64,000 nucleotides of DNA. It comes from Datisca glomerata. Lineage: Eukaryota > Streptophyta > Magnoliopsida > Cucurbitales > Datiscaceae. This document shows, in pieces, positions 32,035 to 42,674 of this stretch. The position numbers and the translations under genes were made by a program. The notes under the pieces were generated by a model. It did no database searches. It had not been told where the DNA came from and worked only from the letters and a program-made list of their open reading frames with translations. The stretch spans positions 1 to 64,000 of the forward strand of contig QANY01009115.1 of assembly GCA_003255025.1 (NCBI GenBank), written 5' to 3'. Position 1 is the first letter of the stretch. The number at the start of each line of letters is the position of its first letter.

Positions 32035-32330
32035 TTTCTTGACCCGCACTCGTCCCGACCCGTGTCCCACTCGACCCCGTCTCCCCGATTCAACCCCGGC
32101 TCCCCAACCTAACCTGACTCCTAATCCCATCCCACCTTGTGACCCGTCCCGAACCATGACCCGCTCGAGCCTGTCTCTCCAACCTGACCCGACTTGACTC
32201 CCTGACCCGTTCCCTCGACCCAGTGTCCCACTCGACATTTGTCCCCCCAGCTCGACCCGTGTCTCCGACTCGACTCATCGCCCATCCCCGACCTGACCTG
32301 TGACCTCGACCCGAGCTCATGACCTCATGA
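32035..32330. repeat. GC-rich GACCCG minisatellite
   Basis: Irregular tandem copies of GACCCGT(C)CC, CTCGACCCGTGTCCC and CCTGACCCG, strikingly GC-rich for this window. The Gly/Arg/Ser-rich frames on the minus strand (32020-32320) are products of the repeat. Confidence 0.8.
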
Positions 32331-32383
32331 AAAGCACCACTGATCCTCTCATTTCATATGTCAGTTTTGAAGAAAAGAGGTAT

Positions 32384-34799
32384 CACTACAAGAAAAACCG
32401 TAGGGGTTGCATTGCCGACGATTTTGATAACCGTCAGAGGATCGTCGCGAAATATAAATCTACGATGATGGTTTATTAATCGTCACTCTTGTTGCTGTGC
32501 TTTCCGTGACGGTTTATGAACCGTCGCGATTTAGTCATCCTTTGTGTTTTCACGACGGTCCTAGAACCGTCCCGGAAAAGCATTGCATTGCCCTTCTACT
32601 TTTCATTTCCACATATGCCCAAAAATTCCTGCATATATATAAAATTTAACATCTTATATATCTCCACAACAGTCATACCAACATCTTTCTACATAGATTA
32701 TCAATACAAAATATCTAATGAATTCAAAGTATAAAATAGATTATATATAAAAATTATCCAATGAATTCAAAGTGTGAAAATTCATAATAACAAAGTATTT
32801 TATAAGTATTAAATAAAACTCAATGCAGCCTACACTAGTCTTTACATGAGTCCTGCATAAACTTCATAAATAAGGTTAGCTAAGAAAGCATATCTAAACA
32901 TTAAGCCTACAACTGAGACACATGTGCGCATGAAGCCTCCAACTCAGCTACTCGTGTACGTTGGGATTCTAACTCAGCTGACAAACTGGAAGAATCTTGC
33001 GTGGATAATTTCCCACGATAACGCGAGAACATTGTAGCTGGAGTTTCCACGAGTCCTAATGAATGCATATATCCATCACTCGATCATCTCTCAAAGGTAA
33101 AGTTCAGAAACTTATTTACTCCATCTTGATATGCCTTACGAAATCTTGGTTTTGTATTTCAACTCTTATCTATCGTAAATCTCAAAGTTTAAAAAAGACC
33201 AAATAAACAGAACAATCAAAACTAATACTACACATTTTAGCCTACACTCACCCACAATTAATTTATGGGTATCAAGAAGCAATTTTGTTGTCTTCATGTT
33301 TCTATATTATGCTAAGCCTATATTCTACTTTTAACTTAGGAAACATCACAAACTAAGAATTTATATAGTCCTTATGGATACATCATGTGAGTGTTTTTTG
33401 TACTCTGTCGTAATAGTTGAAAGAATGCATATAATGATTTAATAATATTATTTAGAGTATGGCTCTAAATAAAGAAATGACATTTTTCTCAAGTAGTTTA
33501 ACTGCACTCCCCTAATTAATAGGGTTTTTCCTCAAAAATGAAACAAACATCATTAGAAGGGAGAAAAATACCATATTTTTTATTCCATACAACATGTACA
33601 ATCCCTAGATTATGTAATGAGGCAGCCCATAGAATATGTAATGAGGCAGCCCTATATTATACAACATGTTCAATCACTCAAATTCAGCTTTAGGAATAAG
33701 CTCAAAGGCAAGAGCATTAAATTGTTATTAGTCATAAAAGAAAAGTATAACCGAAACAATCATTATCAAGAGAGGGAACGAGACCATATTCCTATTTTAT
33801 ACAACACAACAAAAATATCACCAGAAAAATAAAACAAAATAACCATGACTAAATAATCAAATACAAAAAGGGAATTGAAACACAGAACACTAAGAAACCG
33901 ATTTAGTATATGAAAAAAATCTAGAGATTTGTATGTGAAAAAAAAGAATCGGATAATATATAGTATATGGAAAAAAAAAGAACAGAACCCGATTTCACAT
34001 CACTTTGAAGAGCATAATGGTACCTAGAAAACAAGAAAATTAATGGAGAAGAAGGAAGATATCGGGGATGATCTATGGAGAAGAGAACCATAAGGTTGAG
34101 ATCGGGGCTGGGTTACGGCAAGGAGGACCATGAGGCTGAGATCGGGGCTGAGCTACAGAGAGGAGGACCACAGGGCTGAGATCAAGGCTGAGCTACGTCA
34201 AAAATGGGAAAGAATCGCGCGCCTGCGAAAATGAAAGAGCTGGGGAAAGTGGAAAAATGGGGAAGAAGACAAGGGGATGGTTTTAATTTTGGGTTTCTTT
34301 TGGTGATGGTTAGAACCTGTCGCTTTAGATCGCAATATTGTTTTAAAAAATAAAAAGCGACACCGTTTAAGTAACCTCAAAGCACTTTGAGACAGTTTGT
34401 CCTAACCGTTGCCAATAACCTCTGTAGCGGCGCTTCACATAAAACCTCACAATTTCTCAGTTAATTGCGACGGTTTAGCATAACTGTCACAACATGAAAA
34501 TAAAAAATACAATCAATCATGACAGTTTGAAAAAACTGTTGCCATTTCTCAATGAATTGCGACGCTTCCTCTAAACCGTCATAAAATTAAGGTAAAAAAT
34601 AGAATTAATCACGACGGTTTAGTTAAACTGTCGCCATATGTGTTCGTCATTGACGGTTTTGCTGAAACCATCGGTAAAACTCAAGAAATCATGACGGTTG
34701 GCTAAATCGTCGCAATTTCTTCCCCTTGTTCCACAATTAGCGACGGTTGAATCAATCGTCGCCGTATAACCATTTCAATTGATGATTTTTCTTGTAGTG
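32384..34799. mobile_element. Complete non-autonomous CACTA element
   Basis: Perfect 14-bp terminal inverted repeats, CACTACAAGAAAAA at 32384 and TTTTTCTTGTAGTG ending at 34799. They are flanked by the 3-bp target duplication TAT (32381-32383 and 34800-34802). Length is 2416 bp. Both ends carry many CGACGGTT/AACCGTCG subterminal words, denser on the right (34375-34765). The interior has no transposase or recognisable gene, so it would depend on an autonomous partner. Confidence 0.93.
34060..34195. repeat. ~48-bp triplication inside the CACTA element
   Basis: Three units with the theme GAGGACCAYRRGGCTGAGAT then CGGGGCTGAGCTAC. Confidence 0.8.
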
Positions 34800-34974
34800 T
34801 ATGTTGTATAGTTTTAAAAAAATTAAAAGAATTTTAAGTTAAAAAGTTAGATTAGTTTAGCTTAAAACTTATTAACTTAAATAAACTGCTAGCTTATTTC
34901 AATAAGTTGTGTCAAACACCCTCTTAAAAATAATCTATTTACTTATTTAATATATAAGTCATAAGTTGTAGAGA

Positions 34975-35097
34975 CAAGTTGGATTGACACAGTTGGTTAA
35001 GCCCCTACACTTATACTCTAGAAGTCATGGGTTCGAATCATACTCTCTCATCTCATTTCTCTTAGAATTTGTAATGTAACTTTGACAAAAAAAATTA
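34975..35097 (+). mobile_element. tRNA-derived SINE
   Basis: Candidate RNA polymerase III boxes are TGGTTAAGCCC (34994-35004, A-box-like) and GGTTCGAATCA (35030-35040, a near-perfect B box), about 25 bp apart. A T/C-rich body follows, ending GACAAAAAAAA at about 35095. The tRNA fold is not maintained, so it is not a tRNA gene. Target duplication not identified. Confidence 0.6.
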
Positions 35098-35099
35098 TA

Positions 35100-35820
35100 A
35101 GCAGCAGGATTAATGTCATGCAATTATATTTACAACAGGGATTGGAAAAAAATTAATTGTTTTTTACTTTTTTCCAGTTTATGAATGGTCAATTTAACAG
35201 CTATTTTTCATATTAGTTTTTTTAAGAAACTATAAATTATACTCTCAAACTTTACAGTGTTGCCATTTATAACTCTAAATTTATAATTTAGTCATCCATT
35301 GCGAAAGTTCACTAGTCCTACCCTTTATTAACAAAAATATTTCACAAACAAAAGTCTTTACATGATCAGGAGTCGGTTTGGAGTATAATGAATCACCCAC
35401 CAGAACACGTTACAAGGACGGCGATGATTGTAAAGAACAGAGACAGCAAGAAATAAAACCTACAAAATACGTGTTAATTTAAATTAACCATTTGAATATT
35501 CTTAATCAACAAAAAATATAACAAGAGACTAAATCAGACATAAAGCGAAGAATTGCGTCCCGTGTTACGAGGGTTTGCGAAGAAGAAAGAAGATGGCTCG
35601 AAGTGTACATGCTTGCTGCGCTGAGGGTCTTTTTCGTGCTGCGGGTGTCTTCGTGTTGGAGGGAGCTTTATGATGGTGTTCTTCGTGCTGAAAGAGAGAG
35701 CTCCTTACGGTTTTTTCGTGCTGATGTAGAGGGTTTTTTTAATTTCCAAAAATTAAAGGACTTTAAGTGAAAATATAAAAACAGCATCATTTTGGTGTTG
35801 CTAACATCTTCTTCATTTAT
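35100..35820. other. Intergenic DNA
   Basis: Mostly AT-rich. A block at 35560-35740 repeats TTCGTGCTG four times in a less AT-rich context. The minus-strand 98-codon frame (35668-35964) overlaps the EPRV fragment and shows no known motif. Confidence 0.4.
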
Positions 35821-35827
35821 TTTATGC

Positions 35828-36490
35828 AGACGGAAGAACCCTCTGTAGATGATCTTCCTCTTCCAATACCTTCCCAAGACTCGAGGAACATATATAATCC
35901 AATGACTGGCCCCTAGTTTTATTTTGACGATCTTCCTCCAAATAAATGGCGTGATCATCTTCATGAATTTGGTGCCTGGATTGACTTACAGCTGTCTAAA
36001 CTAGATGTGGCGACTCGAAGATGTCCTCTCTGAGTTTTTATCTCGATTCACAAGGACTTTAAGAGACTGGTTTCAAAGTCTTAGTCCTTATCAACGGCTG
36101 ACTGCAGCCCGTAGCCCTGATGCTGGCACTCTTTTGGGGACGTTACACAAAGAATTCATTGGTGATTTTCAACTCATTGACAAACGGAGTCGTCAAGATT
36201 TCTTTGAAATGAAATGTTGTTGATTAAAATGCCGTGGTTTACAAAAACATTTTCAACGTATGTCTGACAAGTATTACATGCTGAATGGAGCTAATGATGT
36301 CAATCTCCGGCACACATTTATTGCCTCTCTTCCTGAAAAATTGCAACATGAACTGCATTGGACCATTAATGCCCTTTGTTGTGATATGATGTACATTTCT
36401 CTTGGTGAAATCTATCAACTTGCATTGGCCACCCTTGATAAACTATGTGAACAACAAAATTTTTTTAAGGGGGTTGCTCAAAGGGGATAA
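35828..36490 (+). pseudogene. Florendovirus-like EPRV coat protein, central part
   Basis: Plus-strand frames, broken three times, carry the caulimovirid/retroelement coat core: NPMTGP then YFDDLPPNKWRDHLHEFGAW (about 35895-35985). Then comes FTRTLRDWFQSLSPYQRL and LLGTLHKEFIGDFQ (36005-36223), a stop, and FQRMSDKYYMLNGANDVNLR with SLGEIYQLALATLDKLCEQQ (36260-36490). It is in the opposite orientation to the RT fragment at 29220-30880. The fragment ends at about 36495, where the second EPRV lineage begins. Coat protein would package the viral DNA. Confidence 0.75.
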
Positions 36491-36512
36491 GCAAAAAATT
36501 GAATAGTTTGTT

Positions 36513-36884
36513 CTAACTATTTTTTTCTAATTGTAAATATGTATGTATATCTGGTCCGGAGGATTCTAGGAGTGTATGCTTGGAATGTAATAAATCATCA
36601 TAAATGTATCGGTACTGTTCAAAATGAGTGGGAAATTGTTGAATAGATAAATATCGTTTTTGATTTTCCATGGATCTGACATCACCTGTTATTTCGATGA
36701 ACAGAATAGTCTCTTCAGTAATACTGTTAAATATATACTGTTCTGGTTTAAAGATATCTTTAGCAGATTTGCTAGAAGAACCCTCTTGAGTACTGAAATT
36801 ATTTTTGTTTAAGCTTGGGAACTCTAATGAATAGGGATTTCCCCTGCCGTGACCTTGACGGCCTCGGCCTTGGTTTCTGTTCAT
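36513..36884 (-). pseudogene. EPRV downstream ORF, N-terminal part (block A)
   Basis: Starts at ATG 36884 inside the word TCATGA, so it overlaps the RNase H stop by 4 nt. The first residues are RG-rich (MNRNQGRGRQGHGRGNPYS), followed by FPSLN, EQYIFNSITEETILFIE and QQFPTHFEQYRYIY. A frameshift follows, and homology ends near 36500 at the junction with the other EPRV. Function unknown; see 42671-43940 for the longest copy. Confidence 0.7.
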
Positions 36885-37300
36885 GAACCCTGCAAGTATT
36901 CACGGGTTAGAAAGTTTGGGAAAGATTTATGTTCACATTTGATATAATCAATATCAAAATCAAATACTGATAATAAACTTTGTCAAAAGGCAAAGATTTG
37001 TTTTGAAGCAAGATTTTGTACGTCTTTTTTAAATTTTGTTTGGCTGTAGAACAGTCAACTCCTATAAGAAAATGCTGGTTAAGTAAATCATCCTGAAATT
37101 TTAGAACACATTTAACAATGGCTAAACATTCATGTTTAATGGTTGGATAATTAAGTGCTGGTCCTTTCCAAGCTTTAGAGGTAAACCTAAGGAGTTATTC
37201 TTTCTGATTATTGAGATTTATCCGCTTAAGGATCCCACCATAGCCCTAGTTAGAGGCATATGTTTCAACAATTTTTTTTCATGTAGGTTTAGGTAAAGAT
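36881..37300 (-). pseudogene. EPRV RNase H (block A)
   Basis: Minus-strand remains ending LTREYLQGS-like with the TGA at 36881-36883. The first catalytic motif (ETDASN in block B) has Tyr for Asp here, and a stop follows nearby. FTSKAWKGPALNYPTIKHEC-type sequence appears around 37200-37120. Several frameshifts. Confidence 0.75.
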
Positions 37301-38290
37301 AAGCAATGTAAATGTTGTATTTTTTGTTTTATCTTTTTTACTGCAAGAGTATGTTCACCTGAGCACACTACGGGTAGAAGTCTCTAGCATAATTTAGCTT
37401 CCTTAAAATCTCTGTAATTGAGTTTTATATTTAATTTCATCAGAAAATTTAGATGCAAATTCTATTCTTCTGTTAATAAAAATAATAGTTCCACTAAAAA
37501 TATTGTGTCCTAAAAATCGAACTTCTGTTCGAAAAAGTTTCATCTTAGAGGCAGACAAAACTAAGCCATTTCTAATAATAATATTCTTCAAAATTTGTAG
37601 ATGTTTGACATGCTGATCAATGTAACAGATAATAAATTCAATGTATAATTAAAAATATGTTGAAATTCTGATGGCGCATTCTTAATGCCGAATGGTGAAA
37701 CATTCCACTCATAATGACCAAAGGGCACGGTGAATGTTGTTTTATACCTGCCCTATTCAATAATCTGGATTTGTCAAAATCCTGATTTTAAATCGAACTT
37801 GGAAAAACTTATTGAATCCTATAAACGATTTAAAAGATCCTTCTTATTCGAGATATGATACATGATCCACTAGAGGGCATCATTAAGAGGTTTATAATTA
37901 ATCACTAAATGAGGTTGTCCTCGTTCGATCTCAGCATTTTTATAAACATAGAATTTGTACAACTCTAAGGAGACTTGCTAGGTCTATTGAGTTTTATCTG
38001 TAAGATGGATTCAATTTCTGTTTCACACATATCAAGTTTTTCCTTTTTCATCTGACTAGGTCTAGATTTAGTATGAATATATTTTTGTCAAAATCATGGT
38101 GATAAGGAAGAGAAATAATATATTTTTTCATGTTCCAAAAAGCATTTGGCAGATCACTGCAAATTTTAGTTTGAAATTCTGTAAAAATAGCTGACTTTAT
38201 TTTGAATAGAAGACTGTTGATTTTTCTATTCAAGAGTAAGACATTGAACTTCTTTCTGACTAAATTAATTTGATTTTTTATTCTGTATAT
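37300..38290 (-). pseudogene. EPRV reverse transcriptase (block A), active site deleted
   Basis: Minus-strand RT in broken frames, with HNIFSGTII and FRTEVRFLGHNIFS (37591-37403), ICSDLPNAFWNMKKYIISLP (about 38165-38100) and FKFDLKSGF-type sequence near 37790. At 37616-37621 the tract encoding YIDD is shortened. Compared with block B about 30 bp are missing between two ATTGAT words, removing the second Asp and the next eight or nine residues. This copy could not be catalytic. Confidence 0.8.
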
Positions 38291-38379
38291 GATCTTTAAT
38301 AAGATCTAATTCTTTAGTATATGAGTTTGTGATGAATTAAAAATAGTTTGTTTGTTATTAATGGTAGTATAAATATAAT

Positions 38380-38720
38380 TAGTATCAATTTTATCCATAG
38401 GCATTAATAAACACATAAAAGGATTTCCCAGGATAATATTTTATGTCATATTTTTTAATAAAACAAATGACGTAGGTAAACAAATAACTTTATTACTGGT
38501 AAGAGATTGTCTGGTTTTTGGAAAATACTTTGTAGGGATTAAACCTTCTTGTATACAGTTCATATCAGCCCATGTATCAATAAGGGTGATAGCATCTTTT
38601 ATTATAAAATCTGGTTTAATAATAAAATTAATTTTGGTGTACCATTTTTGAAAGGTTACCTGATTCATAATCATAAGGTATTGGTTACTATCATCCTTCT
38701 TAGGAGAAGAACATTCTGGA
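38380..38720 (-). pseudogene. EPRV protease (block A), DTW in place of DTG
   Basis: The 38674-38441 frame reads FIIKDAITLIDTWADMNCIQ then EGLIPTKYF. The family motif is DTGAD, so residue 35 is Trp (codon 38572-38570) where Gly is essential. The downstream NIILGNPF-type block (about 38440-38410) is also present. Block F has the same Gly-to-Trp change. Confidence 0.8.
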
Positions 38721-38829
38721 TCAATGGGATTGTTACATTTGAAGGAAAGCTCTTGTTTAATAAGGGCAAGATCTTCAAAAATGATTTGATTGACAATGAG
38801 TAACTATTTGACCTGTGTTTTGAGAATAT

Positions 38830-40340
38830 TGATTTCCGTCTTCAAGTGTTGGATGTAATGGGGGTTTTAGTAATGGATTTATTTTGTATGCGATTCATAA
38901 TTTCGTGCATACTATAATCCCCAATAGGGAGAGTATTTTCAGTATTGTGATCTTTGAGGTGATCCTTATAAAGGGGTTTCAAAAACTTTAATTTGGTTTC
39001 TGTAAGAACATTGATACTTGGCTGACCTAGACCAAGGCCCTTCAATTCAACAATGATTTTCCAATAACTGGCTTCTATTAATGTGTTACAATTCCTGGTA
39101 TTGCAACAAGGTTTAGTCTGATCAAAAGAGGAATAAGAGGAATAGTTTTCAGCTAAATCATTCTCCAAGCTTGTGTCTGAAAAGAAGTTATCTTGGTCAG
39201 AGATATAGTTAAGGATTTGCTGTTGGATGTCCTCGTCTAAGGATAGTACATGGAGTTTCTGTTTGAGTTCGCAGTTGTTAGCATAGTGCCATTTGGTGCC
39301 ACATCTGAAGTACTTAACTTCTAATCTATCCTTCTTAGGAATGGATTTTATTTTACTAAATTTCCTTTTGTGAACTTCTTGGAAGTTATGTTTAGGAGCT
39401 TTCTAGAATGAAACCTTTTATATTTCTTAGGTTTAGGATTAGGATTTCTAGAAGTTGAGGGATACTAAATTTTCGTGACATAGACGAATTGATCACAAAA
39501 TTCACCTAACTCTTTACTGTTGAATAGGTTTTGATTTTTCATCATGTGCTGGAGTTTCAGATCATTGCAAAGGGATAACCTTTCTTCAATAACTACGACA
39601 ATTAGAGAACACTAAGTATGCTGATGGTAGGGAATATCAATTTTGTTATGTTTATCCCTAACTTTCTTACGAACTTTTTCTGCAAAAAGATTAACGAGAC
39701 CATCAATAAATTTGGCCTTCCAATGATCACTGTTGGCATCCGTACGTTCATGACCTTTATTAAGAATACATCCTTATACCACCTGAAATGGGTTAAAGAT
39801 GGGCAACGAAGGTTTTGTAGAAGTTCTCTGTGCCTATCTGTATTAATAATTCTTGGTCCAATGAAATAGAGGATGATGGCTTGTGCTAGAGTATAACAAG
39901 CATCTTCTATTTTAGTTTCAGTATGAGTAAAAAGATTTATATTAATCTTAAAGGCATTTAAGATTTCACCATCCTTTTAGAATACTGGTAAAGACTTAAC
40001 TAGAAATCTAGCTATTTGATGATTAGAATTATCATTCTTTGTACAAAAAATGCATACATTATCATGTGGTGTATGGTTTTGAAAATCTGGTATTCAAATT
40101 GACCATCTATGTTCCATTCATAGATAGTTTTTCGAAGGAAGTCTTCTTCATATAAAATGTCTTATGGGGTAGGTCTAGGATAATAATACCTACCAGGTCG
40201 TAATAAAGCCATACGCTGAGTAGACTGAGTGTATGTAAGTTTGTTGAGACTATCATCAAAGTTTTTCTAAAGATTATGAATTTAGGGAAGAGTATACCCA
40301 TCCTTTTCATTATCAGTTTCAGTTTCAGGTATAGATGAAT
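38830..40340 (-). pseudogene. EPRV coat protein with zinc knuckle (block A)
   Basis: Minus strand, broken frames. In sense order: FLRKTIYEWNIDGQ-type sequence (about 40130-40090), an ALAQAIILYF-type region, TPYHQHT, then LGEFCDQF (about 39510), a Lys/Arg-rich stretch (39450-39330) and a CCHC knuckle near 39310-39270 (last GH reads WH). NDLAENYSSYSSFDQTKPCC and an IEASYWKIIVELKGLGLGQP block (39168-38842) follow. The knuckle would bind viral RNA. Confidence 0.75.
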
Positions 40341-40960
40341 CACCATAGTTCATCATATTAATCTATTTTGGAGATTTAGTCATGATGATTCTGGCTCACT
40401 GATCTTCATATCTTTTATTCTTCCAATAAGAATGGCCATAAAGTCTTCCTCCTTATTGGTAGATTTTAACTTAAAATCATGAATTTCAAGGGGAGGCTTG
40501 ATATTGACTGGTTGAAAGTTAAGAGGTTTAGGCTTCTCTGGACCTCTATCCTGTTGTCCTTCAATTTTATCCTTAATATTGTCTACATGTTCCTCAATAC
40601 GGGTAAGTTGATTACCTATAGTTTGGAGGAAGATGTTAGTATAATTTATTCTGGTTAGTTAAGGGTATAATATCTTTGACCTTTAAGATTTCTTACTCAT
40701 TGGGTTGTTCAGAAATTTCAACATAAGGAGAGATGACTAACAGTTTGGTGCTCTCATTGCTCAGAGTATGTTCTAAGGATAATGGTGGAGGATTAATAGC
40801 CTGGAAAAACTTACCAGCTATAGTTATCCATTCAGGGAAGGATATAAGAGTTTGGTTTTTCCAAAGGTGATATTAATACTGGTCTTTGAGAGTTTTTAAC
40901 TACTGCGGAGTATGAGATCTAAAATACCATAATCAAAATTCCTGGTATTTATCTTATATA
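40340..40960 (-). pseudogene. EPRV coat-ORF N-terminal region (block A)
   Basis: Minus-strand homologue of 62652-63008: EQPNEQEILKVKDI then a Gln/Asp-rich, coiled-coil-like segment (NQL.RIEEHVDNI) and KISEPE. About 130 bp corresponding to 62470-62570 are missing near 40840-40870. Multiple stops. Confidence 0.65.
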
Positions 40961-40989
40961 AATTCCTGCTTTAGGTGTTTACACAATTC

Positions 40990-41766
40990 ACTATTGGGTG
41001 TAAAATCCATTAAATATCAAATTGTATATCACTAGTTTTAGGGCCATTAGGCGTTCTGTTATTTGGTCTATCTATTTCATAGACTGCATGAGGTATCTGA
41101 TTTCTAATATATGTATTCCTCTAAAGTTGGCTTCTGGTATCTGCTTAGAATTGATAGATTCTGCTGTAGAAGGTTTGGAGGATTCTGGGAAATCTATGTT
41201 ATAGGGGAGGTTACTTCTATAACTAGTACTAGAAAAGCTTCTAGTTAAAGGTTTCTGAAAATGAAGGTATACATTACCTCCTTATGTCTGAACATCTTCA
41301 ATAGTTTGTCTGATGATGGGTCTGGTAGGCACAACATTAGAAATTCACCATTTTTCTGAAAAAGTAATTTCTTCCCAAGGTATCATCCTAGGGATGGCTA
41401 CTTGAATACTGAGGAAATTAATGTCGATGAGGACAGTGTGTCCCTGTTCGCTATATATTCTGGTATAGGCATTCAAAGTGGAGAGAACCTTTAGGTGGAT
41501 TCTGAAAAGTATCGCAAAGGGAGGAGATCCTAGAAGATACTCATAACCATGCGAAATAACTCTAAGTTCTAAAAATGTAGAGAGATTGCTGTCAGAAAAA
41601 GAAATACTTAAATTCGGATAAATATTAAAATAAACAGGTCCATGGGATAGGTTAGTTTCAATAGCTCCCATAAGGGATTATTTCCAGTTGAGACACCATC
41701 CATCCCGGAGGGTACACATAATAATGGTATTTTGACCAAGTAAGGTCAAAGGCTTAACAACTATTT
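40990..41766 (-). pseudogene. EPRV 30K-type movement protein (block A)
   Basis: The 41671-41345 frame reads MGAIETNLSHGPVYFN, LELRVISHGYEYLLGSPPFA, FRIHLKVLSTLNAYTRIYSE and GHTVLIDINFLS, then IPRMIPWEEITFSEKW. The GSPPFAILFRI, TVLID.NF and IPR.I.WE.I.FSE.W pattern is that of caulimovirid 30K movement proteins, which widen plasmodesmata. Coding extends upstream to about 41766 (CTLRD..CLNW) and downstream in broken frames to about 40990 (NIDFPESS, HIRGIHI). Confidence 0.8.
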
Positions 41767-42272
41767 GTACAAGTCTATATGCACATACTTGTATTTCTCA
41801 ACATATCATGAATGATATATTCAATCCATATATTGAATTTATTATCTGTTACATTGATGATGTTTTAATTTTCTCATCATCCATTGATCATCATCAAACA
41901 TCTGCATTTTGTTAAGAATATTATTATTAGAAATGGCCCAGTTTTATCTTCCTTTAAGATGAAACTTTTTAAAACAGATTTTAGATTTTTATGGCACAAT
42001 ATTTCTAATGGAAGTATTATTCCTATTAACAGAAGCATAAAATTTGTATCTAAATTTTTTTGATGAAATTAAAGATAAAACTCAATTACAGAGATTTTTA
42101 AGAATTCTAAATTATGTTAGAGACTTCTAATTGAAGTGTGCTCAAGATAGCTCCATCCTTTATAACAGACTTAAGAAGAATCCTTCTCCTTGGACAGCTG
42201 AACATACTCTTACAGTAAAAAAGATAAAATAAAAAATATACATTTACATTGTTTATCTTTACCTAACACTAT
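41767..42272 (+). pseudogene. EPRV reverse transcriptase C-terminal half (block B)
   Basis: Plus-strand. The frame at about 41800-41900 reads MNDIFNPYIEFIICYIDDVL then IFSSSIDHHQT, with the catalytic Asp pair intact at 41855-41860. Downstream it is shredded by frameshifts but alignable with 37590-37300 on the other strand (NGPVLSS, LFKTDFRF, FVSKFFDEIKDKTQLQRF). It begins abruptly at about 41767, back to back with the block A movement protein. Confidence 0.78.
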
Positions 42273-42674
42273 ATGGCAAAAAAAGTTGAAACAGATGCCT
42301 CTAACCAGGGCTATGGTGGGATCCTTAAGCAGATAAATCCCAATAATCAGAAGGAAGAACTCTTTAGGTTTACCTCCAGAGTTTGGAAAGGACCAACACT
42401 TAATTATCTAACCATTAAACAGGAATGTTTAGACATTGTTAAATGTGTTCTAAAATTTCAGGATGATTTACTTAACCAGCATTTTCTTATAAGAGTTGAC
42501 TGTTCTGCAGCCAAACAAATATTTAAGAAAGACATACATAATCTTGATTCCAAAAAAATATTTGCCTCTTGGCAATGTTTATTATCAGTATTTGATTTTG
42601 ATATTGAATATATCAAAGGTGAACATAATTATTTACCAGACTTTCTAACCAGCGAATACTTGCAGGGTTCATGA
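42273..42674 (+). pseudogene. EPRV RNase H (block B), open frame
   Basis: 134 codons without a stop: KVETDASNQGYGGILKQINP, KEELFRFTSRVWKGPTLNY and TIKQECLDIVKCV, then FLIRVDCSAAKQIF and FDIEYIKGEHNYLPDFLTSE. The expected acidic residues (ETDAS, IKQE, VDCS, HNYLPD) are all present. The stop TGA (42672-42674) overlaps the ATG of the next ORF. The RT upstream is broken, so this is the tail of a lost polyprotein. Confidence 0.85.

Noticed and set aside
32020..32320. Gly/Arg-rich minus-strand frames
   Set aside because: Products of the GC-rich minisatellite; no conserved domain.
34985..35045. Functional tRNA gene
   Set aside because: B box present but no cloverleaf can be formed and an A-rich tail follows; better explained as a SINE.
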